Source of the DNA: Telopea speciosissima
Lineage: Eukaryota > Streptophyta > Magnoliopsida > Proteales > Proteaceae
Direction: 5' to 3'
Assembly: GCF_018873765.1 (NCBI RefSeq)
Contig: NC_057925.1
Span: 636,927 to 700,926, forward strand
DNA length: 64,000 nt
Shown: piece by piece, positions 57,007 through 64,000 of the stretch
Position numbering within the stretch: the first letter of the stretch is position 1
Layout of the letters: each line of letters opens with the position of its first letter
The notes under the pieces: generated by a model
Database searches by the model: none
What the model was told of the DNA's origin: nothing
What the model saw: the letters and a program-made list of their open reading frames with translations, nothing else
Position numbers and translations under genes: made by a program

Positions 57007-59260
57007 ATGTATCACCTCCATCATCACCAAGGAAAGAACAGTTCCCCTTCTTCACGGATGTCCATTCCTTCTGAAAGGCATTTGTTCCTGCAAGGTGGGA
57101 ATGGACCTGGCGATAGAGGACTAGTTCTTTCAACTGATGCTAAGCCTAGACTGAAGTGGACACCAGAGCTCCATGAGCGCTTCATAGAAGCAGTCAATCA
57201 GCTTGGAGGAGCAGACAGTGAGTATATACAGCTCAATCAGATTTAAGGAATATAACAGAAACTATGTACTGCAAAAGACTTAGCAAATTCATGTGACTCT
57301 ACTTTGCAGAGGCTACACCTAAAACAGTAATGAAGCTCATGGGAATTCCAGGGCTTACCTTATACCACCTAAAAAGCCATCTTCAGGTGCGTTGCCAAAG
57401 CCTGCCAAATGTCATTTTGAAGGTTCTTATATATTCTACAAAAACCTAATCTATCTTCTGTCTTGCAGAAATACAGACTCAGTAAGAATCTTCATGGACA
57501 AACTAATATTGGAACCAGCAAGATCAGTAAGAGAATGTCATAAAGTTCCCTTCTACTTCCATAAGTACCAGAAGCAATATAGGAACCAGAAAATTAACTG
57601 ACTGAGAATAGGTTGCATGGCAGCAGTGGCAGGAGAGAGGATATCTGGAGCAACTGGAGCACTCATAAGCAACACAAACCTCAGTTCCCAGACAAGCAAG
57701 TGAGCATGAAAGAGTTTCATTATTTTTCCATTTTTTATGTGTATGTATGTGTGTGCGTGTTTCCCTTGGATAGACTTCACTAACATATGATTTCACATCT
57801 CAGAGGCTTGCAGATAAGTGAAGCAATACAGATGCAAATCGAAGTGCAGAGAAGACTACATGAGCAGCTTGAGGTAGACAATCTGAAAATCCTGAAACCT
57901 TAAAAACTTCTGAAAAACAATACATTTTGGAAGGCTTTTCAAACTCAGTTAAAAATACATGAAGAAGATCAAAATCTTCAAACTTCTCTGACTCCCCAAC
58001 TCTGAACATAACTCCTCATGATAACACGAATACAGAAAAAGAAACAGGAACATTTAAATTATGCCTTTCTGAATAAGATCAAGCTTTCTAATTTTTTTTT
58101 CAACATTTTTACTTGGGTGTTGGAACTAAGTGAACGACAATCCGTACTGAAAAAAAATCCGGGAACTAATAAACGTTTAGACTTCATAAGGTGTCATTTT
58201 TTGCACTTATGTTCAGTGAGAAGCCATCAGAGCTACAGCTCTTGGTCAAGAATGTCTATTATATAACTGCTTTGAAAAAGATCTTGGTTACTTATTTAAC
58301 CTTTTTTTAAGACCCAGAGGAAGAATCTGTCAATTTTTTATTTCTCTAGTTATTAAATAGCTAATATGATCACAAATTAAATTTCACAATCTTCCTATTA
58401 AGACAACAGGCCATTTGCTCCCGTTCTTTGCATTATAAAGTTGGTCCAGCATTATTTTTTCGCCCACTCGCTGAACAGGATGCTGTTCTGGACTGAACCA
58501 GGTGCAGCGACACTTACAGCTCCGCATTGAAGCCCAGGGAAAATACCTACAATCAGTCCTGGAGAAAGCTCAGGAGACACTTGGAAGACAAAACATTGGT
58601 CCCGCAGGCCTAGAAGCTGCTAAAGTGCAGCTCTCTGAACTAGCATCCAAAGTATCCACAGAATGCCTGAACTCTGCCCTTTCGGAGTTGAAAGAAATGC
58701 AAGGTCTGTGTCCTCAGCAAACACAAACAAACCAGCCTGCAGATTGTTCAATGGACAGTAGCCTGACTTCATGTGAAGGAAGTCAAAAGGACCAAGAGAT
58801 GCACAACATTGGGATGGGTCTGGGACCTTATCACCGCAGTAAGCCCCTGGGCCCAAAGGAAATCGGAGATGAGTCCATGCCTGATCAGACTGAACCCACG
58901 TGGAACACAGACCTAAAGGGGCATAAAATCTTCCCTCCTTCCATGAGAAGAGACACAGAACGGGTCATGTTCCCCGTACAAAGGAACTCCACTGACTTAC
59001 TTATGAGCATTAGAGTTCAAGGAGAAAAGAGGCATGATGGCTGCAGCTTTTATGAGGGAACACCTAAAGGAGATGAGGATGAGCATTTCCTTCACCATAC
59101 CAACACCAGAAGAACTGCAATTGAACCAGAGAATGAGAAGACATTGAAAGATTTCAGACTGCCTCATCTAACAGCGAAACTGGACCTAAATGCTCATGAA
59201 GAAAATGATGCATCCTCCAGCTGCAAACAGTTTGACTTAAATGGATTCAGCTGGAGCTGA
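57007..59260 (+). CDS. MYB-CC (PHR1-like / MYR-type) transcription factor, six exons
   Basis: Nuclear DNA-binding protein of the family that includes phosphate-starvation regulators and MYR1/MYR2. Exons are 57007-57217, 57310-57386, 57469-57526, 57612-57699, 57804-57873 and 58502-59260. All have GT-AG ends and consistent phase, giving 420 residues. The single Myb-like (GARP) helix-turn-helix covers about 46-104 (KPRLKWTPELHERFIEAVNQ, then LTLYHLKSHLQKYRLSK). The MYB-CC coiled coil covers about 150-200, with the diagnostic LHEQLE at 163-168 spliced directly to VQRHLQLRIEAQGKYLQSVL. The C-terminal 200 residues are polar and low in homology, ending DLNGFSWS. Which clade member it is cannot be settled without alignment. 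No disruption seen. Confidence 0.93.
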
Positions 59261-59264
59261 ATGG

Positions 59265-60340
59265 CCACACTGCAAGTTAAATATGATAGTTGAATCTGAA
59301 GATAACTCCTTGTTTACTTTTTTTGTTTTATATATCAGTTGAGAAAATTTTGAAAATCTGGATGGTAAACCACTGTTCTCACAGTTCAGCAATCAAAACT
59401 AATCAGGGCAGATTGGGGAAAAAGAAGGAGATTCCTCACGGTAAGGTGCAAACAATTAGTACAAGTAACAATATATGGTAAAAAGGAAATTAGGCCAAGG
59501 AAGAAAGCACAACATTGTGAGCACCTTTCTATGAAATGTAGGACTAAACAATAATACCGCAACAAAAGTATTTACTTCCTGAGATATCATGAAAAAAAAA
59601 ATTTCCAGGGTTAATTACGAATTTAGTAATACTCGATTTGGGACTGTATTAGATAACTATAATTTTTAGATTGTAAGTACTTGCATATTCAATCTGTGAA
59701 GTGAATGTCTAATTCCCAAAATACAGAACTCCTGACCAATCTACTAAATTCAACATGCAATGAATGTGAAAATAAGGAAGATATTCTTAGGTAAGTGATT
59801 CAGATCATTAGGCATTTGTGAACAAATTTGGCACCATGATGAGGATGTGATGAATGTTGTTCGAAAGCTCAAAAAGCCAACTGAACTTGGTATTGAATTA
59901 TTTAAGCAACCTGATGACAAGGTTGAAGGTCTAAAGTCTCAAAAATAAAGAAACTGAATGGCCACATAAAGTAGATAAGAAAATAAAAATGAAAGAGAAG
60001 GAAAAACTACAATTTTGTAATGGCAATGGTATCCTATGGAAACCATCAAAAAGCCGAAGGTAAAAACGAGGGCTAGGCATCAAATCAGGAAGTTGATGAG
60101 AAATTTTGCAATGTCAGTTCCTACAGTTACCTGGACTGGGTATAAATAACAATTGATCATCAGATTGAGATGAAATTTGAGCACCCATGTGAATCTAGTT
60201 CGTGGGTCTTAAGGTTTGAATTAAATTCGACATGTCTAACTTTGAATAGGGCCTTTGCCAGTAGGATTTTCATGAACTATTTTCAAATCAAATACCTGAT
60301 ATCTGCTTCCCTCCTTTAATCCTAGGGTGGCAACCAATGA
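59265..60340. other. 3' flank of MYB-CC gene, no gene recognised
   Basis: It begins with the probable 3' UTR. The remaining AT-rich sequence shows no domains. Confidence 0.4.
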
Positions 60341-60669
60341 GAATTATGTCAGTAATCAGATCTGAACTTAAAAACACCAAGATTAAAACCAGAGAAGGAG
60401 AGAAGAGAGGAAGAAGATAGAAGGCTGTGTGATACAAGATAAATTCCTATCGCCCGCAGCCAATGTAATTATATTATGACAGAATAATTACAAAGTCAAA
60501 ATAGAACTCTAAAGTCTAAAAATAATAGGAAACTAAAACCTAGTCTAGTTAGGAAAGAAATAACAATTACCTAGACACTCTTTAACACCCCCCCATGGAC
60601 CTCCAACCGAGACACTCTTAACACTCATGGGCATCCAACCGAAACACTCTTAATACCACCTCAAGCTGG

Positions 60670-60688
60670 AATATATATATATATATAT
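60670..60688. repeat. TA microsatellite
   Basis: AT dinucleotide run of about 9 units in the spacer of copia element 3. Confidence 0.9.
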
Positions 60689-60969
60689 TTATATCCAATA
60701 CCCAACTTGAAACAACCATCAAGAAACACAAGTCGAAACAGTGTCTTCGTAAATAGATCACCAAGTTGACTGCCAGAGTTGACGAACGGAGTTCAAATAA
60801 TCCTTTTTATAAATGCATTTCTCATAAAATGACAATCAACCTCAATATGCTTGGTCCTTTTATGAAAAACAGAATTGCTAGCAATAAAATTTGTTGCTTG
60901 ACTATCACAATACATCTCCATTGCTCTATACTCTGTTTTTGCACTCAATCTTGCCACAGTAGTCTGCTT

Positions 60970-61648
60970 TTAACTCCTCCTAGATACAAGAATACCACCA
61001 CCAAATGTACAATATCCAGGAGTTGATCGACGATCATTTGTAGCACCAGCCCAATCAGCATCCCAATAACCCACAACATTAGTTTGACCATGGCGATGAT
61101 AAAGAAGACCTTTGCCAGGAGCACCCTTAAGATACCTCAAAATGCGATAAGCATCCCAATGAGCACATTTAGGATTCTCCATAAATGGACTGATGACTCC
61201 AACAGCAAAAGAAATATCAGGACAAGTGACAGTCAGATAAATAAGTTTTTCAACAAGTCTTTTGTACTGATGTTTATCTTCAAAGTCTTCGCCATCACAC
61301 ACCCCAAATTTCAGATGTTTATACTTTATCCTCAAAGTCTTCGCCATTACACACCCCAAGTTTCAGATTTGGATCCATAGGATGGTCAACAGGCTTATAA
61401 CCTAACATACTAGTTTCAGATAGAAGGTCCAGAGCGTACTTTCTCTGAGACAAACTGACACCTTTCTTGCAACAAACAACTTCAATCCCCAAAAAATACC
61501 TGAGGACTCCTAAGTCCTTCATCTGAAAATGCCAATGAAGATATCCCTTGACCTCTTCAATGTCATAAGAGTCATTACCTGAAATTATGATATCATTTAC
61601 ATACATGACTAGGATCACGTCTTTGTCCCCTCGATGACGCATGAACAC
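60970..61648 (-). pseudogene. Copia element 3 RT end and RNase H, frame-broken
   Basis: RT palm residues read VILVMYVNDIIISGND, where the usual catalytic YVDD is YVND, then FQMKDLGVLRYFLGIEV and SLSQRKYALDLL. A 52-bp tandem duplication follows and shifts the frame. The next frame continues LIYLTVTCPDISFAVGVI, then DADWAGATNDRRSTPGYC. The altered catalytic box, the frameshift and the missing upstream domains show it is dead. Confidence 0.85.
61275..61378. repeat. 52-bp tandem duplication within copia element 3
   Basis: Units 61275-61326 and 61327-61378 both contain TCAAAGTCTTCGCCAT and ACACACCCCAA, with several differences. 52 is not a multiple of three, so the duplication breaks the pol frame. 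Confidence 0.85.
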
Positions 61649-61649
61649 A

Positions 61650-62280
61650 AAGTGATCAAAGAAGCACTGAGTGTACCCATATCTACAAATAATTTTACTA
61701 TGTTTATCAAACCAGGCACTTGTCTACATTCTCTTTAATGTAAAAATAAGAATCTTTTCAATTTGAAAAAAAAAAAACTCCTACCACTGGGTAAAACTTT
61801 AAACTCTTCTCACATTCCCCCCACCCCAAGAAGCTAAAGTCGTCCTCATTCAATACAAGAGAAAAGATGAGATTCTGCATGGTATGAGAAGAATCATCCC
61901 AGATGAACTCTAAATTCAAAATTATGAGTAAACTGTTCCATCTATGAAGTTTATCCATCCCTCAAGAGATTCAAGTATCTCATCCATTTCTCACAAAATT
62001 GTAACAAATAAAGTCAACAAGCTTTGAAAGAGAAGTTAGAATTTAAAAGAGCAATCATACAAACAAATATTGTTGTCACTTTATGACCATTCTTATGCAT
62101 TTGTTGCAACTTCCTATCACTAATTGCATATTATGTTGGGTTTGGGGGTCACTTACAGGTATGGTGTTAGAAGTTGAACAATCTCAAAACTTAAAGAACA
62201 ATGAGACAACATTAATGCAAAAGGAGCCCTGTGTCCCCATCATACATCTCTTTTTTTTTTTTGTGTGGGGGGGGGGGAGG
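61650..62280. other. Non-coding stretch, no feature recognised
   Basis: It may contain further decayed copia element 3 sequence on the minus strand. Nothing can be aligned by eye. Confidence 0.35.
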
Positions 62281-62281
62281 T

Positions 62282-62400
62282 CTTACAATGCTCTAGCTGA
62301 CAAGCTGGCCGAACGTGGTGTAATGAGGCCAGTTATCTATGGACTTCTATTCCGTTCTGATGCTGATATCATTGTAATTTCTGTTGGTGTTCCAACACTG
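62282..62400 (+). pseudogene. Possible LINE RNase H C-terminal scrap
   Basis: Reads SYNALADKLAERGVMRP, similar to the last helix (N-x2-AD-x-LA) of LINE RNase H. The segment is preceded by a T run and G run and has no flanking LINE sequence. Weak call; it could be chance. Confidence 0.25.
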
Positions 62401-62409
62401 AGACTTCGC

Positions 62410-64000
62410 CATGGCGCTGTAAATTTCTGCCATTTACTCCCTCTTTATAGAATCAATAAATTAATTGTGCACTCAGTGTGGTTCAGAACTCTAGAGATAA
62501 ATCTAGAAGAAATTTAAGGTGCTGGAACCACATTTAGGGGCCAGAATCAGAATCGAAAGAAAGAAAATTGAGGAATTAAATAAAATCCAGAAATTGAATG
62601 CACTTTCAGAAAAATGGATTAATCAAGAATTTATCAAACACTACCTAAGTACTGTATTTAAGAGTAAATAATTTACCAACTGCAGAAATTAGAAGAATGG
62701 GATGGTGAACAAGAGTCAATGAAAAGTTAACAATATAGTGTCAAGGCTCGATAAGATACAACCGATACGGTCTGATATATATCAAGATTGCCCATGTCAA
62801 TATGATACAGAACCAATCCACAAAATATTTATCTACAGAACTGTATTGAACCGATACAGACAAATACAGTACCAATAAACTCGATACAAAATCTGCCAAA
62901 ACCCAAAAATCCTAGTTTTTTAAAGAAAACTTCCTCGGACTTTTTGGCCAAAATCTAAGTGGATCCAATCTACACTAAAAACAACCTCGGAGGAGTGTGA
63001 TTAAACAAGCAAAAATTTACACTTGCCAATGAAGATTTGAATCACATATGTTTTTCTTTTTCAAATTTTCTTGCTTAATTACTTCTTATTACCTATTAGT
63101 AGGTTTGATATTGCACTTGCCAATAAAAATTGAAATCATATAGATGTCGCATAAAGAGAGATAAACCTAGCATCGGTTGGATATCATTATCATAAGCATA
63201 TCCATGTGTCAAAGTGTGTGTATCCATCATCTCTTAGCATCTCTGTGATGCGTCTCCGAGACAGATCTTAAAACCAGCTTTCTGATACACTGCTCGATAT
63301 TGATTTCACGCCTTGGAATAACTGCTATAACATGTCAAAATTCTGAACCAGACTAACTGATAATTATAGGAAAGAGCTCACCTGGGTTTCAGACTCAGAC
63401 CAGAAAACACTATTTTAATGAGTATAAACAATATGATGGGTCCGCTATAGAGAAACCAGAAAACAGAGAATGAATTAGTGTGGTTCAGAATTCTAGAGAA
63501 TATTCTAGAAGAGTACAAAGATTGGAGTGATACTCAGTCCAGGATCAATAGAAATCAACAAAACAGAACGGGGTCAGAATACAAAAAGTGAAATACCTTT
63601 CAATAGAAAGATCAAACTGAAAACCTGGTCGAGTACAAGGTTTAGCATATCTATTAACCAATATCAAGAACTTGAAAATCAGAAGTCAAGAAAGAGATGA
63701 AACCCAGCTAGCTTAAACTTCAATCCAGATTGAAGAGCAGAGAAATTAAGAAAGATACTGATGATTTGATCTCAGAAACTGTAAAGATATGATACAAATA
63801 GAATTCTGAATTTCAGATTGAAGGTTAGAAGCAATAAGCAATCAAAATTATGAACCTGATAAGAAGAAAAGAAAAAATAGGAGAAAGAAGAAAGAGAAGT
63901 AGAATGAGAAGAGTATGATAAAAGATGGTAGAAAGGTATCATCCGGTTGCAGAGGAACCAAAACTAGAAGAAGAATTAAGAGAGAAGTAATCGGCCAAGC
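62410..64000. other. Non-coding stretch to window end
   Basis: A degenerate GATAC-rich repeat lies at about 62740-62900 (GATACAACCGATACGGTC). Two related segments with TGTGGTTCAGAA-TCTAGAGA occur at 62478 and 63479. No gene recognised. Confidence 0.4.

Larger units (their letters stand above)
60347..61648 (-). mobile_element. Ty1/copia element 3, 3' portion
   Basis: Minus-strand order is RT/RNase H (61648-60970), a spacer, a polypurine tract (minus strand ATGGGGGGG, at 60588-60597) and a 3' LTR candidate beginning TGTTAAAGAGTGTC at 60587 and running to about 60347 (ending ACTGACA). No 5' half is recognised in the window. The LTR left boundary is inferred from the CA end only. Confidence 0.7.

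Overview
This is an AT-rich stretch of plant nuclear DNA, most likely from a woody flowering plant. The genes are intron-containing plant families: a RING-H2 E3 ligase, a three-exon cytosolic pyruvate kinase and a six-exon MYB-CC factor. The repeats are plant types: L1 and RTE LINEs, Ty1/copia elements, Mutator-like and hAT-like non-autonomous elements, foldback MITEs and an Au-type SINE. Nothing prokaryotic or organellar was seen. The species cannot be fixed by eye.

Layout. 1-6.5 kb: a decayed L1-type LINE (+) whose poly(A) tail abuts the TTG-type tail of an RTE-type LINE on the other strand. 7.0-8.4 kb: possible 3' exons of an unidentified gene. 9.8 kb: a fragment of a Rossmann-fold reductase gene. 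13.2-15.3 kb: an intact-looking RING-H2 ligase gene with an 885-bp 5'-UTR intron and a suspicious shifted C-terminus. 16.2-18.1 kb: a foldback element and a second RTE copy. 21.0-22.6 kb: a Mutator-like element with a perfect 9-bp target duplication, carrying a piece of an RNase III gene. 22.9-25.4 kb: the complete cytosolic pyruvate kinase gene (-). 26.4-31.3 kb: a cluster of non-autonomous DNA transposons, including a Mutator-like element with a wound-induced-protein fragment and a nested hAT-like pair.

32.36-41.69 kb: a complete but dead Ty1/copia element, with two LTRs and a GGTTT target duplication, interrupted by a second, truncated copia element. 43.4-44.8 kb: an F-box pseudogene. 44.8-52.0 kb: more hAT-like, Mutator-like, foldback and LINE debris. 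54.4 kb: an Au-like SINE. 57.0-59.3 kb: the complete MYB-CC transcription factor gene (+). 60.3-61.65 kb: the 3' end of a third copia element (-). 61.7-64 kb: no confident gene.

Only three genes look functional (RING ligase, pyruvate kinase, MYB-CC), and they are not functionally linked. The most unusual signal is in the first copia element. The expected tRNA primer-binding site is absent. In its place, 2 nt after the 5' LTR, is a 16-nt sequence perfectly complementary to a segment inside its own LTR, kept in both LTRs. This suggests a self-primed mode of reverse transcription. All coordinates, splice sites and target duplications were read by eye; no searches were run.
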